From positions 1 through 15,829 of the forward strand of contig CAZTTH010000068.1 of assembly GCA_964615975.1 (NCBI GenBank): 15,829 nt of DNA, read 5' to 3'. Positions 1 to 6,527 of this stretch are shown here, in pieces. The DNA comes from CAZTTH01 sp964615975 (GTDB lineage Bacteria; Verrucomicrobiota; Lentisphaeria; JABSQK01; JAJFLO01). The position numbers and the translations under genes were made by a program. Under the pieces are notes generated by a model. That model did no database searches, was not told the DNA's origin, and saw only the letters and a list, made by a program, of their open reading frames with translations. Position 1 is the first letter of the stretch, and every line of letters begins with the position of its first letter.

Positions 1-17
1 ATCGGAGCGGAGGAAAC

Positions 18-143
18 GTATGTGTTTAGCGCAGAGTTTGAAGCTGGTGGAGTTTGGAGTTCATCCTTTTGGGATGCTCCTCGCTCAGGCGTTATTGCCA
101 TTCAGGCTAAAAGCCTGTACTCCAACCGATGCTAAACACATAC
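18..143. mobile_element. MITE-like non-autonomous element with 13-bp TIRs
   Basis: The ends are a perfect 13-bp inverted repeat, GTATGTGTTTAGC at 18-30 and its reverse complement at 131-143. An 8-bp direct repeat GAGGAAAC abuts each end exactly (10-17 and 144-151), as expected for a target-site duplication. The 126-bp body has no coding potential. It contains two small hairpins: GGAG-TT-CATCC against GGATG-CTCC (56-80) and CAGGCT against AGCCTG with an AAA loop (103-117). GGAGT near 56-60 could alternatively pair with ACTCC at 119-123. No transposase is in the window, so this would be a MITE mobilised in trans. An 8-bp duplication occurs in several IS families and I cannot assign one. It lies 61 bp beyond the stop of the DUF4340 gene. 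The inverted and direct repeats are seen directly; mobility is inferred. Confidence 0.72.
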
Positions 144-204
144 GAGGAAACGGTTATTGATATACTGAATTCAATCAGGCAATGAATACCCTTGGGGGAA
201 ATAT

Positions 205-1605
205 TCAGGGATTGGCTGCCGGTTCAGAATCGGATGCCGCGGCATCATCCTCCAAAGCGGGAGCTGTCGGCAATGGCGGCAATGTGTCAACCGCGGGCGG
301 CGGGGAGGTTGTCGATGGTGAGATTTTGTCTGGCGGTGGCTGCAACAAGGGAGTGGGATAGGCCGGCAGGGGCATTTCTTCGTCCGCATCCTGTTCAAGA
401 GAATCCATGGATTCCCAGTTATCATCGGATTCTTCGTCATCTTCGGGGGGCGCGGCGGCAGGCGCAGCTTTCTTTTTCGTCAAGTCTTTTCGCTCAAGCA
501 CCATATCATCCACAGTATAGGAGGAGACGATAAAAACCCAGTTCTGATATCGCGCGGATTCTTTTTCGTACTGGTCGCGAGCAGCGTCGATTTTCATTTT
601 GAATGCGTCTTCGCGCTTGACTTTATCTGCTTCCGATTCTTCGCTGGGAGCTGTCGGCGGTGTGGGTTCATTAAAGTCCAGCGCCAGCTTGAGCGGATAT
701 TCGTCCTTATCGTTTTTCTTCCCGATCCTGAAGGTATAGGTGATGCCATTGAATGACTGGACTACAAACGACCGGGTGTCAGCACCCAACCCATGCGCCT
801 CATCGGTTATGACGGGATCGGCAATTTGATTGAACCCGGGATAACGCAGGGCGCTGTCGATGCCGTTGATCTTATCCATGGCCAGTTCTTCATCCGCGGG
901 GATTTCCCCCTTCAATTTAAGCGGGTCTGTTTCTTGGTCGCGGTAGACTGACCAAAGTTCCTGTTCCCCCTGATACGCGCTTGCCTGTTTGAGCTTCTCG
1001 ACGCGGATAAATGATTTATCCCACCAGGTATCATTGCTATCCATGAGATTGGCGAAGGGCTCGGAAACCAATACCACTTTTTGGGATTGGGTTTCCCGGA
1101 TATATCGACCATCCGGCCAGGTCCCGCCGGCAAACGGAGAAGCGTTTTCGCGTTCCTGCTTCATATGTTTTTTGCCGAGAACAAGGCGGGCGATGTTTTT
1201 ATCATTTTTGGCGAAAATTTCGACCAGAATACCGGGTTTCGTTCCCTTTCCGGGCTCGTTTAATTCCAAGCGATCATAATCTTCCCTGCCGATATCGATG
1301 GTTTGTAACGCCTTCAATTCCTTGAGTTTCTTGAGAAAATCCGCGATCCTGACAAAATCAGCATAATAGGAATGGCTGGTTGCCACAACCCAGAAGTCAC
1401 CATTCTTCTGCAAATCAACACTGGCGTCCGGACCGGAAATTTTGATCGCGTCAACGTCATTTATCGGCAGCTCAGCAAAGAGTTCCTGGCCGATCGCGCT
1501 GGCGGCGGACTGCCAGCTTTTCTGGCGCTGGTGTTGTACCAACCAGCCCGCCGTGCCAATGATAATGCTGCATACAAGCAAGATTAAAAAATGTGAGAAT
1601 TTCAT
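205..1605 (-). CDS. DUF4340 domain-containing membrane-anchored protein, last gene of Gld-type ABC operon
   Basis: A 466-residue protein if started at the ATG at 1605, which is preceded by a GGGGG ribosome-binding run. The frame stays open to 1650, but that extension overlaps the end of the upstream gene and begins with low-complexity residues before the membrane segment. Residues about 5-23 form one hydrophobic signal-anchor helix (FLILLVCSIIIGTAGWLV); the rest should lie outside the cytoplasm. The region after it, with a DUF4340-like stretch (IARLVLGKKH, preceded by LEKLKELK-type helices), matches the family that routinely follows GldG-like proteins. The last 90 residues (about 377-466) are odd: a Lys/Ala/Pro linker, a strongly acidic patch, then a proline-rich tail ending in EPAANP, probably disordered. 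It starts 10 bp after the GldG-like stop. Function is unknown; it is thought to be an accessory of the ABC complex. Confidence 0.85.
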   Translation of the reverse strand: MKFSHFLILLVCSIIIGTAGWLVQHQRQKSWQSAASAIGQELFAELPINDVDAIKISGPDASVDLQKNGDFWVVATSHSYYADFVRIADFLKKLKELKALQTIDIGREDYDRLELNEPGKGTKPGILVEIFAKNDKNIARLVLGKKHMKQERENASPFAGGTWPDGRYIRETQSQKVVLVSEPFANLMDSNDTWWDKSFIRVEKLKQASAYQGEQELWSVYRDQETDPLKLKGEIPADEELAMDKINGIDSALRYPGFNQIADPVITDEAHGLGADTRSFVVQSFNGITYTFRIGKKNDKDEYPLKLALDFNEPTPPTAPSEESEADKVKREDAFKMKIDAARDQYEKESARYQNWVFIVSSYTVDDMVLERKDLTKKKAAPAAAPPEDDEESDDNWESMDSLEQDADEEMPLPAYPTPLLQPPPDKISPSTTSPPPAVDTLPPLPTAPALEDDAAASDSEPAANP

Positions 1606-1615
1606 GATACCCCCA

Positions 1616-3514
1616 TCAATGCTTCTTTTTCCGCCTGATCCCAACCACAATACCAGAAATAATCACCAGCAGAGGCATCAAGGCGATGTTATAAAATTTC
1701 AAACGCATTTCCAACGCGTCAATATCGCGGCGCAACTGTTTGCGCAGATCCTTTAATTTGATCCTGGTTTCCGCTTGTTTTTCTTTGAATTTTTCCAATT
1801 CCCGCGCCTGTTCGGGCGATAAGATGTATTGCTGGCTTTGGTCTTTCTTGGTGTTCTGCAATTCGCTGATTTTTCGCTGCGCTTCCGCGAGTTCTTCCTC
1901 CAAGGTGCCGATTTCCTGTTTGTATTTTTTCTCGGCTTCCATCTGCATGTCGCGGACAATCAAAAACGGGCGATTGATGATGCCGCGCGAGCGGATGGAA
2001 ATCAGGCTGCTGTCGCCACTTAATTGTTCGACCGCATTTTGCAGCAAATTATTGTTGTCACTGAATACCTGATAGAGGTTTTGCCCGAAGAACGGCACTT
2101 TCTGTACCCAGAACTGGTCTGCGATCATATCAACATCACCAATCAATATTACCGCCGTGTCCTGCGCCGATTCGCTGAGGGACTCTCGTTTCAGGTCTGA
2201 TTCATTCGCCTCATCAGCAGCGTCCTTCTTCGGTGCCGCGGGCTGGCCGTCAGGAAACGCGGTGTGAAATTTGCCGACCAGACGGATTGCCAGAGCAAAC
2301 TCCTTGTCTTCCGCCTTGAAATCCTTGTGCAATGATTCAACCGGCATCTGGGCCTTGAAGGTATCGATTAATTGCGCCTGCTTTGAGCTCTTCATGATCA
2401 CCGTTTTTTTCAGCCCTTCGGCGGGTTCTCCCTGGAATACTCCCGCGTATGCCATGATCACCCGATCCAGGGATGTGGCCACAATGTCCGTGGCATTCAT
2501 CGCCTGTTTATCCAGGCTCAACACCGAGGCGGATGTCTGTGCCACCCCCCCCTGACCACCCAGTTGAGTGGTGTATGACATATCGGCAATCACCTTGCCG
2601 GTATCGAATTCCACCCCCCACTTGTCAAATAATTTGGTTAAAGTGGAACTGGGGGAGGATTGGCGCATCATGTCGGGACTGGATTGTGATTGCATGATAC
2701 AGGCCGGATCAACAAACGCGATGACCTTTTTGCCGCTCAAAATAAATTGATCGATCGCGTACAATGCGCGCGGCGCCAGGTCACGGGGATGGATGAGGAT
2801 CAGCACATCAATGGACTCGGGAATTTCTTCGGCAGTCATTGCCACTTCCTCGACCGCATGATTCTTCTTCAATTCGGAAACGAAAACCCATGCCGGCTGC
2901 ATTTGTGAGGGCGGCATGCGCATTCCCATTTGCGCTGATCCCATTACCGGCATGGAGGACATGATGCCGATGGTAAGCTCCTGGGGATTGGCGACCCGAT
3001 AAATCAAACGGGAGATATCATATTCAAGGTTGCTTTCATTTTGCGGATTTAAGAATGGGATGGCGACACTTTGATCCAGTTGACTCACCGCGATCCCCAG
3101 ATACATTTTTTCACCATTCTGCAATTGCTGGCCTTCAATGCCGTCCAGCGCGGCCGCGTCCTCCGCGTCCGAATCTGGCTGCGGATCGAATTTTTCGATC
3201 CGGATATTCCCTGGAGACGTGATGTGATATTCTTTCAAGAGGTCTTCCACACGTTGGGCATAGGTCTTGAAATTCATCGGCATCGCGGAATTCGATTTCG
3301 AATAATAAAAGCGCAGATAAACCGGCGATTTAAGCTTGTCAAGAATGTGTTTCGACCCGTCCGACAAGGTATAGATTTTATCTTCGGTGAGATCCGCGCG
3401 GACATGAAAATAGCTGGCGATAATGTTCAAGGCCACCAGGATGACGGCCACCCCGGCAATCCCCAGCGAAGAAAAGAGAAAGATTTGAATGTTCTTGGTT
3501 TTCATCTGGTTCAC
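1616..3514 (-). CDS. gldG: GldG-like ABC transporter auxiliary protein
   Basis: A 632-residue inner-membrane protein with a large extracytoplasmic part. Residues about 11-36 form the first membrane helix. It is followed by RADLTEDKIYTLS (39-51), the hallmark N-terminal motif of GldG/DUF7088 proteins, and FDPQPDSDAED (109-119). The middle matches the GldG/ABC_transp_aux-type region and has a Met-rich stretch at 185-205 (seven Met in 21 residues). Residues about 530-606 are a charged coiled coil, then a second membrane helix (about 609-626) and a basic tail RRKKKH. The GTG at 3514 overlaps the permease stop as GTGA, which favours translational coupling; an ATG three codons later (3505) is possible. 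In Bacteroidetes, GldG with GldA and GldF supports gliding. Elsewhere the same set is common without gliding, so only the family name is safe. The substrate is unknown. Confidence 0.85.
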   Translation of the reverse strand: MNQMKTKNIQIFLFSSLGIAGVAVILVALNIIASYFHVRADLTEDKIYTLSDGSKHILDKLKSPVYLRFYYSKSNSAMPMNFKTYAQRVEDLLKEYHITSPGNIRIEKFDPQPDSDAEDAAALDGIEGQQLQNGEKMYLGIAVSQLDQSVAIPFLNPQNESNLEYDISRLIYRVANPQELTIGIMSSMPVMGSAQMGMRMPPSQMQPAWVFVSELKKNHAVEEVAMTAEEIPESIDVLILIHPRDLAPRALYAIDQFILSGKKVIAFVDPACIMQSQSSPDMMRQSSPSSTLTKLFDKWGVEFDTGKVIADMSYTTQLGGQGGVAQTSASVLSLDKQAMNATDIVATSLDRVIMAYAGVFQGEPAEGLKKTVIMKSSKQAQLIDTFKAQMPVESLHKDFKAEDKEFALAIRLVGKFHTAFPDGQPAAPKKDAADEANESDLKRESLSESAQDTAVILIGDVDMIADQFWVQKVPFFGQNLYQVFSDNNNLLQNAVEQLSGDSSLISIRSRGIINRPFLIVRDMQMEAEKKYKQEIGTLEEELAEAQRKISELQNTKKDQSQQYILSPEQARELEKFKEKQAETRIKLKDLRKQLRRDIDALEMRLKFYNIALMPLLVIISGIVVGIRRKKKH

Positions 3515-4260
3515 GCCCCGACCCGCCGACCGCGCAGGACGGCGCCGGTAATAAATAATGAGAATGCGATCACGGATAAATAATAGATGATGTCGCGGCT
3601 GTCGATGACCCCGCGCTGCAACCCTTCAAAATGAGGAATAATACTGAACGCGGCGACGAAATCGACCAGCCATACCGGCGCCCAGTTGACAAACAGATTG
3701 GTCACCGGAGGCCACCCCGCCAGGATCAGCAGCAGGCAAACCACCAGGGAGAGAATGAAACTGATGACCTGATTGCGGGTTAATGCCGAGGTTAAACCGC
3801 TGATGGCCAGGAAAGCGCAGGCGATCATATAACTGCCGATATAGCCGCAGATGATGATACCGCTATCGGGGTTTCCCAGATGATTGACGGTGAGGACAAT
3901 GGGAAATGTCAAGGCCAGGCAGAGACTGATGAAAATACATCCCGCCAGATATTTGCCCCATATCGCCTGCCAGACCGTGGTTGGCAGGGTAAACAAGAGT
4001 TCCAAGGTGCCGCTGCGCTGCTCTTCCGACCACAGGCGCATTCCCGCGGAAGGGACCAAAAACATGTATAACCATGGATGCCAGAGGAAAAACGCATCCA
4101 GAGAGGCTTCATTGCGTTGAAAGAAATTTCCCAGCATAAAGGTAAAAAATCCCATCAATAACAAAAATATGACAATGAACACATACGCTACCGGAGACAC
4201 AAAATAACTATAAAGTTCCCGGTGTATAATGGCCCTGATATTCGTCAGAGTTCGCATCAT
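3511..4260 (-). CDS. gldF: ABC-2 type permease, GldF-like
   Basis: A 249-residue polytopic protein with about six hydrophobic helices. It opens with IHRELYSYFVSPVAYVF, a typical start for this permease family, and has the cytoplasmic motif LWSEEQRSGTLELLFTLP (about 76-93) that contacts the ATPase in ABC-2 exporters. It forms the membrane channel of the complex with the ATPase encoded just upstream. Two in-frame ATGs overlap the ATPase stop: 4260 (ATGA overlap, 4 nt from a GAGGTG site at 4265-4270) and 4257 (7 nt from it). The spacing slightly favours 4257; the outer one is given. The downstream GldG-like gene overlaps its stop by 4 bp. The GldF name is by family likeness and cluster order, not proof of a role in gliding. 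Confidence 0.88.
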   Translation of the reverse strand: MMRTLTNIRAIIHRELYSYFVSPVAYVFIVIFLLLMGFFTFMLGNFFQRNEASLDAFFLWHPWLYMFLVPSAGMRLWSEEQRSGTLELLFTLPTTVWQAIWGKYLAGCIFISLCLALTFPIVLTVNHLGNPDSGIIICGYIGSYMIACAFLAISGLTSALTRNQVISFILSLVVCLLLILAGWPPVTNLFVNWAPVWLVDFVAAFSIIPHFEGLQRGVIDSRDIIYYLSVIAFSLFITGAVLRGRRVGA

Positions 4261-5219
4261 TTTGCACCTCGCTCAACATCCGAAGTTGTTATTTCGCGGA
4301 ACACTTCATCCAACCGCCCTTCCTCCAGGGATAATTCCAGCACCTGCCACCCCGACTCAACACCGACGCGATGCAAGCGCAAGGGCAACGCCTCATCGCC
4401 ACCTGACTCACGGGGAAAAACACGTAACTGACAGAGGGCGTCTTTTTCCGCTAAACAGAGCGTGTTCTTGATGCCGTCCAGGCTGGAAAGTCTGGCGTTG
4501 ATGGCGTTGTAGGTCTGGTTGCGTATGGTCATGACGACCGAGCCGGCGATCTTGGATCTGGCTTTTAATTCGCCGGGAACACCATTGGCGACCAGTTTGC
4601 CATTATTGATGATGATCACGCGTGAACAAACCGCATCGACTTCTTCGAGAATGTGAGTCGACAACACGATCGCTTTCCGTTCTCCCATGCGTTTGATCAG
4701 GTTGCGCACCTCATGCTTCTGATTGGGATCCAGACCGTCCGTGGGTTCGTCCAAAATCAAGACCTCAGGATCATGAAGAATGGATTGGGCAAAACCGGTG
4801 CGATGACGGAATCCCTTGGAAAGGGTTTCAATGGTTTGATGACGTACCGATTGGAGAAAACAGGTTTCGATGACGCGGTCGACCGCATCGTTGCGCGTCT
4901 TGCCGCCCATGCCGCGCAACGCTGCGATAAATTTCAAAAAGGCGGTCACCGTCATATCTTCATAAGAGGGCGCGTTTTCCGGCAGGTAACCCAACAGGCT
5001 TTTGGCGCCGATCGGGTTGTCCGCCATCGAGTAATTGCCAATTGTTATTTGTCCGGCATCCGGGGCGATGAATCCGGTAATCATCCGCATGGTGGTGGAT
5101 TTGCCCGCACCATTGGGGCCAAGAAATCCGAGCACCTCCCCTTTGGCGACGGTAAAAGAGATATTGGCCACGGCCTGCTTCGAGCCAAACCATTTACTGA
5201 GATTTTCAACTTTGATCAT
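4257..5219 (-). CDS. gldA: ABC transporter ATP-binding protein, GldA-like
   Basis: A 320-residue cytoplasmic ATPase that powers the adjacent permease. Walker A is GPNGAGKST (34-42). The signature motif is LSKGFRHR (133-140), the form usual in GldA-type ATPases in place of LSGGQ. Walker B is VLILDEPTDGLDP (153-165) and the H-loop is STHI (187-190). After about residue 220 comes the extra C-terminal domain often present in this subfamily. The start is fixed: an in-frame TAG lies two codons upstream (revcomp of 5223-5225). No Shine-Dalgarno sequence is visible; the place where one is expected holds a GTGTTTAGC repeat copy (5222-5230). The promoter would lie in or next to the 100-N gap. It is the first gene of the four-gene operon, and the permease start overlaps its stop. 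Confidence 0.93.
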   Translation of the reverse strand: MIKVENLSKWFGSKQAVANISFTVAKGEVLGFLGPNGAGKSTTMRMITGFIAPDAGQITIGNYSMADNPIGAKSLLGYLPENAPSYEDMTVTAFLKFIAALRGMGGKTRNDAVDRVIETCFLQSVRHQTIETLSKGFRHRTGFAQSILHDPEVLILDEPTDGLDPNQKHEVRNLIKRMGERKAIVLSTHILEEVDAVCSRVIIINNGKLVANGVPGELKARSKIAGSVVMTIRNQTYNAINARLSSLDGIKNTLCLAEKDALCQLRVFPRESGGDEALPLRLHRVGVESGWQVLELSLEEGRLDEVFREITTSDVERGAK

Positions 5220-5221
5220 GA

Positions 5222-5230
5222 GCTAAACAC
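5222..5230 (-). repeat. GTGTTTAGC motif copy next to ATPase start codon
   Basis: GCTAAACAC on the plus strand is GTGTTTAGC on the minus strand. It ends two bases before the ATG of the ABC ATPase gene and lies 23 bases from the assembly gap. It shares the 9-bp core with four longer copies at 18-30, 131-143, 15356-15368 and 15775-15787, but not their GTRY prefix (here CATC). It also supplies the in-frame TAG upstream of the ATPase gene. It may be the edge of a repeat element largely hidden in the gap, or a chance match. Confidence 0.5.
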
Positions 5231-5253
5231 GATGCCATTTCTTAATATTTGGG

Positions 5254-5353
5254 NNNNNNNNNNNNNNNNNNNNNNNNNNNNNNNNNNNNNNNNNNNNNNN
5301 NNNNNNNNNNNNNNNNNNNNNNNNNNNNNNNNNNNNNNNNNNNNNNNNNNNNN
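5254..5353. other. Assembly gap (100 N)
   Basis: Exactly 100 unknown bases, the conventional placeholder for a scaffold gap of unestimated size. It lies in the divergent intergenic region between the ABC operon and folE. The true length and content are unknown, so a missing gene or repeat element here cannot be excluded. Confidence 0.97.
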
Positions 5354-5362
5354 ACCGATCCA

Positions 5363-5392
5363 TTGCGCAATGTTGATCTCACAGGGTATATT
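5363..5392 (+). promoter_or_regulatory. Candidate sigma-70-type promoter of folE
   Basis: TTGCGC at 5363-5368 (three of six matches to the -35 consensus) is followed after 18 bases by TATATT at 5387-5392 (five of six to the -10 consensus). Transcription would start near 5399, giving a leader of about 20 bases that carries the AAAAGGAG ribosome-binding site at 5407-5414. This is a pattern match only, and the sequence upstream is cut off by the gap. Confidence 0.35.
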
Positions 5393-5419
5393 GCCGGCAG
5401 AACACCAAAAGGAGTGATT

Positions 5420-5959
5420 ATGGAAACATATTTTAAACAGATTATCGAAGCAATCGGTGAAAACCTGGACCGTGAAGGCTTGAAGCAGACGCCGCGGCGC
5501 GCCGCGCAGGCATTCAAATACCTGACCAAAGGATACCAGCAAACCCCGGAAGAGGTGATTAACGACGCGGTGTTCACCACCGAGAGTGACGAAATGGTGG
5601 TGGTAAAAAACATTGAATTGTATTCCATCTGTGAACATCATCTGCTGCCATTCATCGGCAAGTGTCATGTCGGTTATCTCCCACGCGGCAAAGTCTTGGG
5701 ATTATCCAAGATTGCCCGGTTGGTCGATGTCTTTGCCCGGCGCCTGCAAATCCAGGAAAATCTCACCTGCCAGATTGCGGAGACCATTCTCAATGCAGTC
5801 CAGGCTCAGGGCGTGGGAGTGGTGATTGAAGCCCAGCATCTCTGCATGATGATGCGGGGGGTGGAAAAACAAAATTCGGTGATGATCACCTCCTGCATGC
5901 TCGGGGCTTTTCGCAAAAATGATCAAACCCGCGCGGAATTTTTAAGCTTGATCCGCTAA
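5420..5959 (+). CDS. folE: GTP cyclohydrolase I
   Basis: A 179-residue cytoplasmic enzyme that converts GTP to 7,8-dihydroneopterin triphosphate and formate, the first step toward tetrahydrofolate and also the entry to 7-deazaguanine (queuosine-type) pathways. The zinc and active-site residues are present: CEHHLLP (Cys71, His73, His74), GLSKIARLV (94-102), and QHLCMMMRG (His140, Cys142, Arg146). These correspond to Cys110, His112, His113, His179 and Cys181 of the E. coli enzyme. It is shorter than E. coli FolE (222 residues) at the N-terminus, as in many bacterial forms. The start is chosen at ATG 5420, five bases after AAAAGGAG; the frame remains open upstream into the N gap, but that gives no recognisable protein. 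The EVE-domain gene begins one base after its stop, so the two are probably co-transcribed. Confidence 0.96.
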   Translation: METYFKQIIEAIGENLDREGLKQTPRRAAQAFKYLTKGYQQTPEEVINDAVFTTESDEMVVVKNIELYSICEHHLLPFIGKCHVGYLPRGKVLGLSKIARLVDVFARRLQIQENLTCQIAETILNAVQAQGVGVVIEAQHLCMMMRGVEKQNSVMITSCMLGAFRKNDQTRAEFLSLIR

Positions 5960-5960
5960 T

Positions 5961-6443
5961 ATGAAAGGCCGCAAGCACCCTCTATTCTGGCTCCTGAAAA
6001 GTGAACCGGAGGTTTATTCCATCGACGATCTGGCGCGGGATGGCAGCACGTGCTGGGACGGGGTGCGCAATTATCAGGCGCGCAATTACATGCGCGATGA
6101 GATGCGCATCGGCGATGGCATATTATTTTATCATTCCAATGTTCAACCAACCGGCATCGCGGGCATCGCCCGTGTTTCTCGCCCCGCCTATCCAGATTTC
6201 ACTGCCTGGGACAAGCAGAACCAGCATTACGACCCGAAGACTGATCCGGAAAATCCCGCCTGGATGATGGTCGATATCGAATTCAAGGAAAAATTTATTC
6301 ATTTTGTGACCTTGAATGAAATAAAATCCCATCCAGACTTGGAGGATATCATGGTGGCAAGGCGAGGCATGCGCCTCTCTGTCCAACCGGTGGAATCCAG
6401 GCATTTTGCTATCATTAGCAAATGGGGGAGAAGCGGATCATAA
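5961..6443 (+). CDS. EVE domain-containing protein (THYN1-like)
   Basis: A 160-residue protein that is essentially one EVE domain. Recognised motifs in order: FWLLKSEPEVYSIDDL (about 9-24), WDGVRNYQARNYMRDEM (32-48), ILFYHSNVQPTGIAGIA (54-70), YDPKTDPENPAWMMVDI (about 90-106) and the C-terminal RRGMRLSVQPV. EVE is a PUA-like fold; eukaryotic and prokaryotic members have been linked to recognition of modified bases in DNA or RNA, and the conserved WDGVRNYQARN and FYHSN segments line the pocket. There is no membrane segment or second domain. It starts one base after the folE stop with no clear Shine-Dalgarno sequence of its own, so translation probably depends on folE. The family call is strong; the ligand here is unknown. 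Confidence 0.93.
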   Translation: MKGRKHPLFWLLKSEPEVYSIDDLARDGSTCWDGVRNYQARNYMRDEMRIGDGILFYHSNVQPTGIAGIARVSRPAYPDFTAWDKQNQHYDPKTDPENPAWMMVDIEFKEKFIHFVTLNEIKSHPDLEDIMVARRGMRLSVQPVESRHFAIISKWGRSGS

Positions 6444-6527
6444 TTATCCAGCTCATGCCTGGAGATCTGAGCTTGAATTTAACCGCTGTCATTTCCCATC
6501 ATCTTCCATGACCCTTAACCCTCGCCG

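Noticed and set aside
1606..1650. ATG at 1650 as start of the DUF4340 protein
   Set aside because: It lies within the 3' end of the GldG-like gene; ATG 1605 has a good ribosome-binding run and starts directly before the signal anchor.
3071..3583. Plus-strand 170-codon open frame
   Set aside because: It is antisense to the GldG-like gene and the permease end; its composition is that of a shadow frame (rich in Arg, His and Phe).
4653..5417. Plus-strand open frame of about 254 codons
   Set aside because: It is antisense to the ABC ATPase gene, runs through the N gap and shows no domain; the minus-strand frame has all ABC motifs.
6447..6473. Possible bidirectional terminator between the convergent EVE and hybrid-kinase genes
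   Set aside because: Only weak, competing stems exist (TCCAG/CTGGA of 5 bp, AGCTCA/TGAGCT of 6 bp with a 12-base loop) and no T-run follows.
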